Notes: a model not told the origin generated them from the sequence alone. DNA of 64,000 nucleotides from Frigidibacter sp. SD6-1 (GCF_030143255.1 NZ_JARJNR010000002.1:62001-126000); one strand, 5' to 3'; counted from the stretch's first letter, positions 34,218-43,435 are shown. A program made the numbers and translations.

Positions 34218-35558
34218 TCAGCGGAAAGCGTGAAGCGTGCCGGATTTCGACAGGACATACAGCGTCCCACCCGCGACGACCGGGCCGGATGCGGCGCCGC
34301 CCGAAATCTCAGCCGTGCCGACGAGCTTGCCCGAGGCAGGATCGAAGGCGCGGATCAACCCGTCGGTCGAGGCGGTGATCAACCGCCCGCCCGCCAGAAC
34401 CGGCCCGTGATGGGCGTAAATCGCCCGGCGGCGCTTGTCCTTGTCCTTGGTGAAATAGGGCAGGTCCACGCGCCAGACTTCGGCACCGCTCGCGGCCTCG
34501 AGCCTGACCAGCTGATCTTCGTCATTGACGAAGAAGACCGACCCGCCTGCGACGACCGCTGCCCCCGTCGCGCCGTCCGGCGCCGACCAGAGCACCTTGC
34601 CGGTTTCCATCTCGATGGCGCCGAGCCGCCCGGCGGCGCTGCCCGCGACCAGCGTTCCGCCCGCGATCACCGGATCGCCGGTCAGGTCGGAATAGGAGGC
34701 ATAGGCCCGCCCCACCCGCTTGCCCGCCACATAGCCCTGCCATTTCGGCGTGCCTTCGGCGATGTCGATGGCCAGAAGCTGGCCGGTCGCGAAGGGGAAG
34801 ACCACGGTATCGCCCGACACTGCCGGCGCAGACCCGTCGACGATGCCCGCACGGGCGGAAGACCCCGGTATCTGCCAGGCGACCTTGCCGTTTGCCGCAT
34901 CGACCGCCCAGGCCGACCCGTCACGCGCAACGGCGAAGACCTTGCCACCCGCCGCCGCCGGGGCACCCGCCACCGGCGATTCGAAGCGCTGGCGCCAGGC
35001 GACAGCCCCGGTCGCGGGATCAAGCGCCAGAAGCTCGCCGAAACCTGTCGTCACGAACAGCCGCCCGTCAGCGAACGCCAGACCACCGCCTGCCGCGTCG
35101 CCCGCCCGTTCGCCCGCTGGCGTAAGGTCGACCTGCCAGACGACGCCCCCGTTGGTACCGGTCGCCGTCACATGTTCCTCTGAGTCGAGAGTGAAGATGC
35201 GTCCGCCCGCCACGACGGGCGCCGCCGTGATCCGGTTCTTGCGGCTCTCGCCCGACCCGACCTTGGCCGACCATGCAGGGGTCAGCGCGCCGGAATAGGC
35301 GGCATTGCCGCCCGCATGGCTCGCATTGCCGCCGACCTGCGTCCAGTCGCCGCCGCTTTGCCCGGGCAGCGCGATCGCGACCGGGGCCGCACCCGCGCCA
35401 AGGGGCGCTGCATCCTCGGCCACCGTCGCCTCGCCGCCGATCACCGCCTCGCGCGGCACCTGGCGGTGGCCTTCAAGCACCAGTTCCTTCTCGGCGCAGC
35501 CCGCGAGAAGCGCCCCAAGCGCCAGAACCGCGGTCGTGGTTTTCAATGTCGCGGCCAT
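34218..35558 (-). CDS. bamB: BamB-like outer-membrane assembly lipoprotein, PQQ-type propeller
   Basis: This 446-residue lipoprotein has lipobox LLAGC near residue 21 and a beta-propeller of PQQ-like repeats (AAPVVAGGRIFTLDSEEHVTA, LDPATGAVAWRQRFESPVAG, IEMETGKVLWSAPDG, YVLSKSGTLHAFR). BamB is the scaffolding lipoprotein of the outer-membrane protein assembly machine. Its place between the yfgM-like gene and der matches the conserved synteny. It is longer at the N-terminus than the E. coli protein. Confidence 0.9.
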   Translation of the reverse strand: MAATLKTTTAVLALGALLAGCAEKELVLEGHRQVPREAVIGGEATVAEDAAPLGAGAAPVAIALPGQSGGDWTQVGGNASHAGGNAAYSGALTPAWSAKVGSGESRKNRITAAPVVAGGRIFTLDSEEHVTATGTNGGVVWQVDLTPAGERAGDAAGGGLAFADGRLFVTTGFGELLALDPATGAVAWRQRFESPVAGAPAAAGGKVFAVARDGSAWAVDAANGKVAWQIPGSSARAGIVDGSAPAVSGDTVVFPFATGQLLAIDIAEGTPKWQGYVAGKRVGRAYASYSDLTGDPVIAGGTLVAGSAAGRLGAIEMETGKVLWSAPDGATGAAVVAGGSVFFVNDEDQLVRLEAASGAEVWRVDLPYFTKDKDKRRRAIYAHHGPVLAGGRLITASTDGLIRAFDPASGKLVGTAEISGGAASGPVVAGGTLYVLSKSGTLHAFR

Positions 35559-35620
35559 CCGCCCTCTCCTGCCCGTCCGTCCGATGCTGCGGGGCGCGCC
35601 GAAGGCCGCCCCGGCCCGGA

Positions 35621-36280
35621 CTATCCCTGTTGGTCCCCGGCGCCGAGCGCCGTCAATATCTGCCCGACCCGGCCGATCTGCGCACTGGTCGCCTCCGCAT
35701 CCTCGGCCACCGATTTCAGAAGCGTCACCGCCTCGTCCTGCCTGCCCGCCTCCAGCAATACCATCGCCTGTTGTTCCACCGCCAGCGTCCGGAACGGCGC
35801 GCCGGGCTGGGCCAGCTCGGCCAGCGTCGCATCACGCTGCGCCGCGTCCATGGCGGAACCGGCAAGGAGGACCGATTTCAGCTTCGCGAGCTGGCGGTAA
35901 GTGTCGGGAACCGCCGCATCCTCGGCAATCGGGCGCAGCACGTCCAACGCGCGCGCCCTGTCGCCCGCCGCTTCGGCCTCGGACGCGACGAGAAAGGCCT
36001 TGAGAGCGGCGCGCGTCGCGCCGTCGCCCGCATCGACGGAAGCAAGCGCATCCGCCCGCCCGGCGGCTTCGTTCTGGCCGAGCGCCGCCACCAGCGCATC
36101 GCCGAACGATTGCGAGGCGGCTTCCGCCCGCGCCTTCTGCCATTCGCGCCAGGAAGCGCCGCCGACAAGGATCAGGATCGCCAGGATGCCGATCCAGCCA
36201 TATGTGCGGAAAAGGGCGAACAACCGGTCGCGGCGGACTTCCTCGGTCACCTCGTCGATGAAACTGTCGGTCTCGCTCAC
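35621..36280 (-). CDS. YfgM-like TPR membrane protein
   Basis: This 219-residue protein has a short cytoplasmic N-terminus (SETDSFIDEVTEEVRRDRLF), one transmembrane helix (GWIGILAILILVGGASW) at ~30-46, and a helical-repeat periplasmic domain. The architecture and the position before bamB and der match YfgM, which works with the PpiD chaperone near the Sec translocon. The gene is directly downstream of a palindromic repeat and begins the yfgM-bamB-der transcription unit. Confidence 0.85.
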   Translation of the reverse strand: MSETDSFIDEVTEEVRRDRLFALFRTYGWIGILAILILVGGASWREWQKARAEAASQSFGDALVAALGQNEAAGRADALASVDAGDGATRAALKAFLVASEAEAAGDRARALDVLRPIAEDAAVPDTYRQLAKLKSVLLAGSAMDAAQRDATLAELAQPGAPFRTLAVEQQAMVLLEAGRQDEAVTLLKSVAEDAEATSAQIGRVGQILTALGAGDQQG

Positions 36281-36360
36281 GGTCCGCCCTCGTACATGCC
36301 TCGCCCCGTCTTACACGCAAGCGCGCGAGATTGCCAAGAGCGGGCGGGGCCAGCACAGGC

Positions 36361-36436
36361 GGCTCGTCGAGCACTTCGTGCACTCCTCGTCCGCCGGGGC
36401 GCGCGGCGACGAGAAACGAAGTGCCCGAGGAGGCGC
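36361..36436. repeat. Dispersed palindromic repeat, copy A
   Basis: This element begins GGCTCGTCGAGCACTTCGTG and ends GCCCGAGGAGGCGC. Its arms CACTTCGT (36372-36379) / ACGAAGTG (36416-36423) and CTCGTC/GACGAG can fold into a long hairpin. A diverged copy B at 51776-51841 keeps both ends. Copy A lies between the ATM1-like gene end and the YfgM-like gene start, where a terminator-like role is possible. Confidence 0.7.
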
Positions 36437-36449
36437 GCTCGCGCCCGGG

Positions 36450-38279
36450 CTAGCCCGCCCGGACCTCGGCTTCCTCTGCTTCGCCCTCGGCCGATTGCCG
36501 CGCCCACATCGCCGCATAGCGGCCGCCCCGCGCCAGCAGCTCCTCATGCCGCCCCATTTCGGCCACCTCGCCCTTGTCCAGAACCACGATCCGGTCGGCG
36601 TCTGCGATGGTGGAGAGCCTGTGGGCGATGGTGATCACCGTCCGCCCCTGCCCCATCGCCGCCAGACTGTCCTGGATATCGCGCTCGGTCTGGGTGTCGA
36701 GCGCGCTCGTCGCCTCGTCCAGCAGCAGGATCGGCGGATTCTTGAGGATCGTGCGGGCGATGCCCACCCGCTGCTTCTCGCCCCCCGACAGTTTCAGCCC
36801 GCGCTCGCCGACCTTCGTCTCATAGCCATCGGGAAGCGACATGATGAAATCATGGATCTTCGCCGCCTGCGCCGCCGCGATCAGCTCTTGCCGGTCTGCC
36901 CCGGGGCGGCCGTAAGCGATGTTGTAAAGGATCGTGTCGTTGAAAAGCACCGTATCCTGCGGCACGACGCCGATCTGATGATGCAGGCTGTCCTGCGTGA
37001 CCTCGCGCACATCCTGCCCGTCAATGCGAAGCGCCCCGCCGGTCACGTCATAGAAGCGGAAGAGCAGCCGCCCGATCGTCGATTTGCCCGAGCCCGAGGG
37101 CCCGACAATCGCCACCGTCTCGCCCGCGCCGATCTTTAGGCTGACGCCCTTCAGGATCGGCCGCGCCGCCTCGTAGCCGAAGCACACATTGTCCAGCACG
37201 ACCTCGCCGCCCCTGACCTGCAAGGCGGGCGCGCCGGGCCGGTCGACGATCTCGGCCGGCTGGTCGAGAAGATCGAACATCTCGCCCATGTCGGTCAGCG
37301 CCTGCCTTATCTCGCGGTAGACCGTCCCGAGGAAGTTCAGGGGCATGGTGATCTGGATCATATAGGCGTTGACCATCACGAAATCGCCGACCGTCAGCGC
37401 GCCCGCCCGGACGCCCATCGCCGCCATCACCATCACGATGACAAGGCCGGTGGTGATGATCAGCGACTGGCCGAAATTCAAGGCCGAGAGCGAGAGGCCT
37501 GTCTTGACCGCCGCCTTCTCATAGCCCTCCATCGCCCGATCATAGCGCGCCGCTTCCCAGGCCTCTGCGCCGAAATATTTCACCGTCTCGAAGTTCAGAA
37601 GGCTGTCGATCGCCTTCTGGTTCGCATCCGTGTCCTGTTCGTTCATCTGGCGGCGGATCTTCACCCGCCATTCGGTGATCTTGAACGTATAGGTCACATA
37701 GAGCGCGATCGTGATCACCACGACCGCCGCATAGCGCCAGTCGAAGAGAAGCGCGAAGATCACGGTGACCATGCTGAGTTCGAGGATCAAGGGCCCGATC
37801 GACAGAAGCATGAAGCGCAGAAGGAATTCGACGCCCTTCACCCCCCGCTCGATGATGCGCGAGAGGCCGCCGGTCTTGCGGGTGATGTGATAGCGCATCG
37901 ACAGGCGGTGGATGTGGGTGAAGGTCTCGAGCGCGAGCTTCCGCAGCGCCCGCTGCCCGACCCGCACGAAGATCGCATCCCTGAGTTCGTTGAACCCGAC
38001 CGAGCCGAGCCGGGCGAGGCCATAGGCGATGGTCAGCCCGACCGCGCCGAAGGCCAGAAGCCAGGACGGGTCGCCCTTTGACGCCCCATTCAGGGCATCG
38101 ACCGCCGCTTTGTAGAAGAACGGCGTGGAAACGGACACGACCTTTGCCAGAACCAGCGACAGAAGCGACAGAACGATGCGCCGCTTCACCCAGGCCTCGC
38201 CATCGGGCCAGAGGTAAGGTGCGACGCGCCGCAAGGTCCGTGCCGCGCTTCGCCGCTCCGCTCTGCGGGTATCCGTCAT
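36450..38279 (-). CDS. ATM1-type half ABC transporter (exporter)
   Basis: This 609-residue protein has an N-terminal six-helix transmembrane domain (ALTDMGEMFDLLDQPAEIVD at its end) and a C-terminal nucleotide-binding domain with Walker A GPSGSGKST, signature LSGGEKQR and Walker B ILLLDEATSALD. The MRYHITRKTGGLSRIIERG segment is typical of ATM1/HMT1-like exporters of glutathione-linked metals or Fe-S precursors. The start at 38279 (MTDTRRAERR) is preferred to an extra 20 residues upstream. It is divergent from an ArsR regulator, which supports a metal link. Confidence 0.92.
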   Translation of the reverse strand: MTDTRRAERRSAARTLRRVAPYLWPDGEAWVKRRIVLSLLSLVLAKVVSVSTPFFYKAAVDALNGASKGDPSWLLAFGAVGLTIAYGLARLGSVGFNELRDAIFVRVGQRALRKLALETFTHIHRLSMRYHITRKTGGLSRIIERGVKGVEFLLRFMLLSIGPLILELSMVTVIFALLFDWRYAAVVVITIALYVTYTFKITEWRVKIRRQMNEQDTDANQKAIDSLLNFETVKYFGAEAWEAARYDRAMEGYEKAAVKTGLSLSALNFGQSLIITTGLVIVMVMAAMGVRAGALTVGDFVMVNAYMIQITMPLNFLGTVYREIRQALTDMGEMFDLLDQPAEIVDRPGAPALQVRGGEVVLDNVCFGYEAARPILKGVSLKIGAGETVAIVGPSGSGKSTIGRLLFRFYDVTGGALRIDGQDVREVTQDSLHHQIGVVPQDTVLFNDTILYNIAYGRPGADRQELIAAAQAAKIHDFIMSLPDGYETKVGERGLKLSGGEKQRVGIARTILKNPPILLLDEATSALDTQTERDIQDSLAAMGQGRTVITIAHRLSTIADADRIVVLDKGEVAEMGRHEELLARGGRYAAMWARQSAEGEAEEAEVRAG

Positions 38280-38340
38280 TCTTCTCTCCGCTGCCTGCGC
38301 CGGTTGATTACCCGGCGCCCGGTTGCTATCAAGGATCAAT

Positions 38341-38362
38341 TCAACGATTCATGAGTAGTTGA
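38341..38362. promoter_or_regulatory. ArsR-type operator dyad
   Basis: TCAAC-N12-GTTGA at 38341-38362, centred on CATG, is an interrupted dyad ending three bases before the ArsR start codon, between the divergent ABC transporter and ArsR genes. The size and position fit an ArsR/SmtB operator controlling both genes. Confidence 0.55.
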
Positions 38363-38365
38363 GCG

Positions 38366-38707
38366 ATGGAGGAAAGTCGAGCCCTTGCGGCCATACAGGC
38401 CCTCGGTCACGAGACGCGGCTTTCGCTCGTGCGGATTCTCGTCGGCGCGGGCCGCGCGGGCCTCACGCAGGGCGATCTCGCCCGCCGCCTCGGCGCGACA
38501 CCCTCGCGCCTGGCCTTCCATCTCGGTCTTCTCGAACAGGCAGGCCTGATCGCCGCCCGCCGCGAAAGCCGCAATGTCTTCTACGCTGCCGATACCGCAG
38601 GCCTCGGCCGCCTGATCGGCTATGTGCTGAACGACTGCTGCGCTGCCCATCCCGAAGTCGCGGCCTGCTGTCGCCATCCGGAAAGGCATTCCCGGCACCA
38701 GAACTGA
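38366..38707 (+). CDS. ArsR-family regulator with C-terminal cysteines
   Basis: This 113-residue winged-helix protein has LGHETRLSLVRILVGAG, LARRLGATPSRLAFHLGLLEQAGLI and a wing (RRESRNVFYAADTAG). The C-terminus carries CC (residues ~91-92) and ACC (residues ~101-103) in DCCAAHPEVAACCRHPERHSRHQN, a plausible metal or metalloid site with histidines. It probably represses itself and perhaps the divergent ATM1-like exporter. Sensing of arsenite, Zn or Cd is not distinguishable. Confidence 0.92.
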   Translation: MEESRALAAIQALGHETRLSLVRILVGAGRAGLTQGDLARRLGATPSRLAFHLGLLEQAGLIAARRESRNVFYAADTAGLGRLIGYVLNDCCAAHPEVAACCRHPERHSRHQN

Positions 38708-38773
38708 TCACGCAACCGCGCCAACGCAGGTTCCGTTTTCCCCTTCATCTTGGCTGAAATACCTCGGGTGGGT

Positions 38774-38796
38774 CCGGGAGGGCAGAGCCCTCCCGG
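38774..38796. terminator. Ten-base perfect hairpin downstream of ArsR gene
   Basis: CCGGGAGGGC (38774-38783) pairs with GCCCTCCCGG (38787-38796) around AGA. It lies in a stretch beginning CTTGGCTGAAATACCTCGGG between the ArsR gene and the end of the leftward LysM gene, a position for bidirectional termination. The sequence type recurs in Rhodobacterales by memory. Confidence 0.65.
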
Positions 38797-38828
38797 CGGG
38801 TCGGCCCGCCTCTGGCGGGACGAAACAG

Positions 38829-40139
38829 TCAGCCGCCGTCGGCCGGAACCGTGAAGACCTGACCGGGATAGATCAGGTCGGGATCGCGGATCTGGTCCTT
38901 GTTGGCCTCATACACCCGGACATAAAGCACGCCGTCGCCGTAGTTCTCGCGCGCTATCTGCCAGAGCGTGAAGCCGGGCTGGACGGTGACGCGCACCTCG
39001 GTCACCGGTGGCGGCGCGGCGGGCGCCGGTTCGGCTGGCGCCTCGGTGGCAACCGATGCCGTCGCAGGGGCGGGCGCCTCGGCCGGGGCCTCCGGCGCGG
39101 GCGGCTCCGCCGAGGCATCTGCGCCCGCCGGAGCCTCGGGCACATCGGTCGCGGCAGCGACCTTGGCGGGCGCCTCGCGCTGGAACGGCAGTTCCAGCCG
39201 TGAGGTCACCTTGCCCGTCCCGTCGATCTGGTCGATGCGCAGATCATGCACGCCCGCGTCGATCCCCGACATCTTGACCCGCCATTTGCCCTTGTCCGAG
39301 ACCGGCGCGGTCACCTGAAAGTCATTGTCCACATAGATGCGCACGAACTGGCCCGCCTCGCCACGACCGGCGATGTCGACATTGCCGATCACGTCATAAC
39401 CAACCGTGTCGAGGATGACCCCCTGGACCGGCATTTCGGGCGTGAGCTTCGTCACACCCTCGGCATCGGCGACCAGCACATCCACACTGCCCGCGCCCGA
39501 TTCGGTCGCCTCGGCCACCGTCGTTTCGGTTCCAGGCTGTTCGGCGGCAGGTTCGGCCGGTGGTTCGGTGGCACCCGGCGCTTCGGCGACGGCGGCCGGC
39601 GCGGCCTCAGGCGTCGGTTCGAGGATCACGCTCGCGGCAGAGGCGATCTGCGTGCCGTCGGGCAGCACGGACATCAGCGTCAGCACACGCGGCTTTTCCG
39701 AAGGCCCGAGCGACAGGAACGCGGCGAACTTGCCCTGGGTGTCGGCGTCCGCCGTCCCTGCTGCAGTGGCATCGACCATGACCTCGACCCGCGCACCGGG
39801 CTCCGCCGCGCCCGCGACCAGAACGGTTCCATCCGTCTCCGCGCGCACGGTATCGAAACTGGGCGCGACCTTCACCGCCTCCGGGGCGGCGGCGGTTTCC
39901 TCTGCGTTCTCCTCGACCGGTTGCGCCTCGGTCGCGGTCTGCTCGGTGGCGGTCTGCTCGGTGGCGGTCTGCTCGGTGGCGGTCTGCTCGGTGGCGGGAG
40001 GGTCGGCGACCGGCGCCTCCGGTTGCCGCTGAAGCGCAAAGAGCCAGACGAGCGCGCCCACCCCAAGCCCGGCCGCCGCGCCGATCAGCCATCCCCAGCC
40101 GCCAAAGCGCGATCCGCCCGCGCCGTTTCCGTCCGTCAT
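38829..40139 (-). CDS. LysM-domain membrane-anchored envelope protein
   Basis: This 436-residue protein has a single N-terminal membrane anchor ([20 protein letters not shown]). A long Ala/Pro/Glu-rich linker follows, including TEQTA repeated in tandem, and two beta-rich bacterial Ig-like segments ([37 protein letters not shown]). The C-terminal LysM domain reads [15 protein letters not shown] and [13 protein letters not shown]. LysM binds peptidoglycan. The start at 40139 puts the helix near the N-terminus. It is widespread in Rhodobacteraceae but its function is unclear. Confidence 0.9.
   Translation of the reverse strand: MTDGNGAGGSRFGGWGWLIGAAAGLGVGALVWLFALQRQPEAPVADPPATEQTATEQTATEQTATEQTATEAQPVEENAEETAAAPEAVKVAPSFDTVRAETDGTVLVAGAAEPGARVEVMVDATAAGTADADTQGKFAAFLSLGPSEKPRVLTLMSVLPDGTQIASAASVILEPTPEAAPAAVAEAPGATEPPAEPAAEQPGTETTVAEATESGAGSVDVLVADAEGVTKLTPEMPVQGVILDTVGYDVIGNVDIAGRGEAGQFVRIYVDNDFQVTAPVSDKGKWRVKMSGIDAGVHDLRIDQIDGTGKVTSRLELPFQREAPAKVAAATDVPEAPAGADASAEPPAPEAPAEAPAPATASVATEAPAEPAPAAPPPVTEVRVTVQPGFTLWQIARENYGDGVLYVRVYEANKDQIRDPDLIYPGQVFTVPADGG
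39931..39990. repeat. Tandem 15-bp repeat (TEQTA x4) in the LysM gene
   Basis: Four consecutive 15-base units (GTGGCGGTCTGCTCG and one variant with GTCGCGG) encode TEQTA repeats in the Ala/Glu/Pro-rich linker. The repeat is in frame, so slippage would change linker length without frameshift. Confidence 0.9.
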
Positions 40140-40283
40140 CGATCCGTCTCCCCTGTCAACCGGCCGGGGGTTCGTCCGCCCCCGCTCCAAACGCCCCCGG
40201 CCAAACGCCAGCCCGGCGCTTGAGCAAGACTAGCAACGCCGCTATCAGGGGTCAAAGCGGCCTTCCGCCGATCCGGAAATCTC

Positions 40284-40844
40284 ATGCCCCCTGTTGCAAA
40301 ATCCGTCTGCGTCTATTGCGGCTCCCGTTTCGGCGCCAATCCTCGCTACAGGGCCGATGCGGATGCGGTCGGGCGGATGCTCGCCCGGAAGGGCTGGCGG
40401 CTCGTCTATGGCGCGGGCGACGTGGGCCTGATGGGCGAGGTCGCACGCGCCGCCCAGACGGCGGGCGGCGAGACGTTCGGCGTCATCCCCACCCATCTTC
40501 TGGCGCGCGAAGTGGGCAAGCGCGATCTCTCAAGTTTCGTCGTCACCGAGACGATGCACGAACGCAAGAAGGTCATGTTCATGAATGCCGATGCGGTCGT
40601 GGTGCTGCCCGGCGGCGGCGGGTCGCTGGACGAGTTCTTCGAGGTGCTGACATGGCGCCAGCTCGGACTGCATGAGAAGCCGATCTTCATCCTCAACAGC
40701 GCCGGTTACTGGGACCCGCTTCTTTCGCTCATCGACCGGATCGTCGCGGAAGGGTTCGCGGATGCGAGCCTGAAGGGCTTCGTGACCGTCGTCGCCGATC
40801 CCGGGGCGCTAGAGGCCGCGCTCTCGAACGCGCTTGGGAGCTGA
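40284..40844 (+). CDS. LOG-family nucleoside-monophosphate phosphoribohydrolase
   Basis: This 186-residue Rossmann-fold protein has VCVYCGSRFGANPRY, LVYGAGDVGLMGEVARAA, ETMHERKKVMFMNADA and PGGGGSLDEFFEV. The PGGxGTxxE motif of the LOG family is present with Ser replacing Thr. Such enzymes remove ribose-5-phosphate from cytokinin nucleotides or from other nucleoside monophosphates. It is transcribed convergently with the TraB-like gene, which ends four bases away. Confidence 0.93.
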   Translation: MPPVAKSVCVYCGSRFGANPRYRADADAVGRMLARKGWRLVYGAGDVGLMGEVARAAQTAGGETFGVIPTHLLAREVGKRDLSSFVVTETMHERKKVMFMNADAVVVLPGGGGSLDEFFEVLTWRQLGLHEKPIFILNSAGYWDPLLSLIDRIVAEGFADASLKGFVTVVADPGALEAALSNALGS

Positions 40845-40847
40845 GCG

Positions 40848-41888
40848 TCAGTCCGCCTCGCCCCTGACGGCGACCCGTTCGACCCTGTACCCTGCCTCCC
40901 GCAGCCGCGCGACCAGCCCGGTTTCACCCGGCAGGTGAAAGGCCCCCACGGCAACCAGCGCCCCGCCCGGCGCCAGGAATTTCTGCATCCGTCGCAGGAA
41001 CAGGTCGTTCCGCTCGCCAATCAGATAGCCGTCGGCGCGGGCCAGGAGCGTTGCGGCAGCGTCCGCGCCGAAGACACCGGACAGATAGCGCCGGTTCCAT
41101 TCCATCAGCTCGCCGATACGGCCCTCGCGGTAGAGCCGGAACGCCAGGGCGCGGGCCTCGCTGAACCCTTCCGGGTTGAGATAGGCGCCCTGGATCAGGA
41201 CGATGGCCTGTGCCGTCTCCCGCCGGTCGGGCTGGCTCAGCTCGACCGGCAGCGCATCCCAGCTTTCCAGCGCGCCGACCTCCGCCCCCGCTTCGACGGC
41301 GGAAAGAAGAAGCCGGTGGTCCTGCACCGGCAGGGCGCCCGCCGCGAAATCCTCGCAAGGGTCCGTCATCAGATAGGAAGCGAGGCCTGCGTCGCTCAGG
41401 GCATCAAAGGCCTCGGCGCCATGGAATATCCCCGCGATCCGCGCTTCGACCCAGGCCCGCTCCGCCCCGTCGAGATAGGGCTTGCCATAGGGCATATGTT
41501 CGGGCGCGAGCCAGAGACCCGCCTGCAGGAAACGCTCTTCAAGCTCGGTCCGGCTTTTCGCGCGCGGGTCGGATTCGAGGACGATTGTGCGCGCCGCGTC
41601 GAGAACGGCCTCAAGCTCGGGCGGCAGGTCGAGGATCGCGGGATCGGACGAATGGAGCGTGCCCCAAAGATGCGATACCGCACCTTCGGGCGTCGTGATG
41701 CGCCAGAGCCGCCCCTGCCCGTTCGGTATGAGTGCGGCGGCCTCGGCAACTGCGCCCGCCTCTGGCGAAACGGCGGTTTCCTGCGTGGCGACCCGGCAGG
41801 TTTCGGGGGTGATCCAGTCTTGCGCGACGGCAGCTGAAAACCGGCTGGCGACCACAAGACAAAGGAAAACTCGACCAAGCCGCATCAT
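40848..41888 (-). CDS. TraB/GumN-family periplasmic protein
   Basis: This 346-residue protein has a signal peptide ending AVAQ. It carries the TraB/GumN pattern (LWRITTPEGAVSHLWGTLHSSD; ERNDLFLRRMQKFLAPGGALVAVGAFHLPG), in which GTLH and the FHLPG segment are the proposed metal and active site. The family is related to haem-binding or protease-like folds, but the activity of most members is unproven. The start at 41888 is preferred for its ATGA overlap with the phosphoesterase stop. It is downstream of the phosphoesterase and sodB genes. Confidence 0.88.
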   Translation of the reverse strand: MMRLGRVFLCLVVASRFSAAVAQDWITPETCRVATQETAVSPEAGAVAEAAALIPNGQGRLWRITTPEGAVSHLWGTLHSSDPAILDLPPELEAVLDAARTIVLESDPRAKSRTELEERFLQAGLWLAPEHMPYGKPYLDGAERAWVEARIAGIFHGAEAFDALSDAGLASYLMTDPCEDFAAGALPVQDHRLLLSAVEAGAEVGALESWDALPVELSQPDRRETAQAIVLIQGAYLNPEGFSEARALAFRLYREGRIGELMEWNRRYLSGVFGADAAATLLARADGYLIGERNDLFLRRMQKFLAPGGALVAVGAFHLPGETGLVARLREAGYRVERVAVRGEAD

Positions 41889-42781
41889 TGCCCCGACGAC
41901 ACTTCAACCAAGGTGATTTCCGGCATCGCGCCGAAGCGGACCGGCAGGATCGAACAGCCGATGCCGCCGGAGACGACCAGATCGCGTCCATCCTCGCGGA
42001 CGTGACCATAGGCATAGCGGTTTCCATAGCGCGAGGGAACGACGGGCGACCAGCCGAAGAACCGCACCTGCCCGCCGTGGGTATGGCCCGAGAGCGTAAG
42101 GCAGACGCGACCGGGCACCTTCGGGAATATGTCGGGCTCGTGCGCCAGAAGGATGACCGGCGCATCGTCGGTCACCTGCGCGAGCGTGCCGTCCAGATCG
42201 TCGAGCCCGCGAAACTGGCCCCTGCCGATCCCGATGGCAAGCTGATCCTCCAGCCCGGCGAGCCAGAAATCGCCACCTTCGCGCGCGATCCTTACGGCCC
42301 GGTTGGACAGAACCGGAATCCCCGCCGCCTCGAGCTCCGTACCGGCGATGGTCGGGCCGTGGCCGCGCCGCTGTGCCCCCCGGTCGTCCCACCAGTCGTG
42401 ATTGCCAAGGATCGCATGGACACCCAGGGGCGCCTTGAGGCCGGCCAGAACGCGTGCTGTCTCCGCAACAGGTATCTTCGCCGTCACAAAGTGATGACCT
42501 GCAGCCAGGTCGCCCAGCACCACGATCATGTCGGCGCCAAGCGCATTGGTCCGGGCGACGATCCGCTCAAGCCGCGCCAGGCTGACGAAAGGCTCGCCCA
42601 TATGCAGATCGGCAAGTATGGCGACCTTCAGCGGCGCGCCCCGCCAGCCGACGGGCGACAGCGACCAGCGGCGCACGCGCAACCGCAGCGCCGGTTCGAT
42701 GAAAAACCCGTAGGCCGCAACGAAAAGGCCCGCCAGGACGGTTCCCAGCAGGCCCTTCAGAAGCGTTCGCCGCGTGATCAC
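41885..42781 (-). CDS. Calcineurin-like metallophosphoesterase with Tat-like anchor
   Basis: This 298-residue protein begins with a GTG codon giving ITRRTLLKGLLGTVLAGLFVAAYGF, a twin-arginine-like signal or anchor. The phosphoesterase motifs are complete: DLHMG, GDLAAGHH, GNHDWW, LLAHEPD and SGHTHGGQ. It resembles YaeI/YkuE-like enzymes that act on lipid phosphates such as UDP-diacylglucosamine. A phospholipid-linked role is inferred. It starts one base after the sodB stop. Confidence 0.92.
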   Translation of the reverse strand: MITRRTLLKGLLGTVLAGLFVAAYGFFIEPALRLRVRRWSLSPVGWRGAPLKVAILADLHMGEPFVSLARLERIVARTNALGADMIVVLGDLAAGHHFVTAKIPVAETARVLAGLKAPLGVHAILGNHDWWDDRGAQRRGHGPTIAGTELEAAGIPVLSNRAVRIAREGGDFWLAGLEDQLAIGIGRGQFRGLDDLDGTLAQVTDDAPVILLAHEPDIFPKVPGRVCLTLSGHTHGGQVRFFGWSPVVPSRYGNRYAYGHVREDGRDLVVSGGIGCSILPVRFGAMPEITLVEVSSGQ

Positions 42782-42782
42782 G

Positions 42783-43385
42783 TCAGAGGCGCGAGGCGAC
42801 GTTTTCCCAGTTCACCAGCTTGTCAAGGAAGTTCGTGAGGTAAGCGGGGCGCTTGTTGCGGAAGTCGATGTAGTAGGAATGTTCCCACACGTCACAGCCC
42901 AGAAGCGCGGTCTGGCCGAAGCACAGCGGATTGACGCCGTTCTCGGTCTTGGTGACCTTCAAGGCGCCGTCCTTGTCCTTGACCAGCCAGCACCAGCCCG
43001 AACCGAACTGGCCCGCACCAGCCGCCGCAAAATCGTCCTTGAACTTCTGGACGGACCCGAACGACTCGGTCAGCGCCTTTTCCAGATCGCCCGGCATCTT
43101 CTTCGCCTCGCCCGGCCCCATCATCTCCCAGAACTGGTTGTGGTTCCAATGCTGGCTGGCATTGTTGAAGATGCCGTTCTGGGCGACCGCCCCGGCAGAG
43201 TAGGTGCCGCGCACGATATCCTCAAGCGACTTGCCTTCCCACTCGGTCCCGGCGATCAGCTTGTTGCCGTTGTCGACATAGGCCTTGTGGTGCAGGTCGT
43301 GGTGATATTCCAGCGTTTCCTTCGACATGCCGAGGGATGCCAGCGCATCGTGGGCATAGGGAAGATCGGGAAGGGTGAAGGCCAT
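42783..43385 (-). CDS. sodB: Superoxide dismutase, Fe-type
   Basis: This 200-residue enzyme has the metal histidines in LEYHHDLHHKAYVDN and QHWNHNQFW, and DVWEHSYYIDFRNKR with the last Asp and His ligands. The Gln before HW and the FGSGWCWLVKD segment are typical of iron-type enzymes; Mn or cambialistic use cannot be excluded. The start at 43385 gives MAFTLPDLPYAHDAL. No signal peptide is present, so it is cytoplasmic. It leads the sodB-phosphoesterase-TraB string. Confidence 0.97.
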   Translation of the reverse strand: MAFTLPDLPYAHDALASLGMSKETLEYHHDLHHKAYVDNGNKLIAGTEWEGKSLEDIVRGTYSAGAVAQNGIFNNASQHWNHNQFWEMMGPGEAKKMPGDLEKALTESFGSVQKFKDDFAAAGAGQFGSGWCWLVKDKDGALKVTKTENGVNPLCFGQTALLGCDVWEHSYYIDFRNKRPAYLTNFLDKLVNWENVASRL

Positions 43386-43414
43386 GGGTCTATCCTTTCG
43401 CGCGTGAGTCATTG

Positions 43415-43435
43415 CCCCGGCACTAAGGGCCGGGG
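43415..43435. terminator. Hairpin between the small secreted gene and sodB
   Basis: CCCCGGC (43415-43421) pairs with GCCGGGG (43429-43435) around ACTAAGG upstream of sodB and downstream of the secreted-protein gene. It is a moderate terminator or attenuator candidate. Confidence 0.45.

Noticed and set aside
32898-35183. 761-codon rightward open frame
   Set aside because: It is antisense to der and bamB and spans their gap, and its product is a low-complexity His/Arg/Asp-rich sequence.
39931-39990. Possible CRISPR-like tandem repeat
   Set aside because: The repeats are contiguous with no spacers and are in frame inside the LysM gene.
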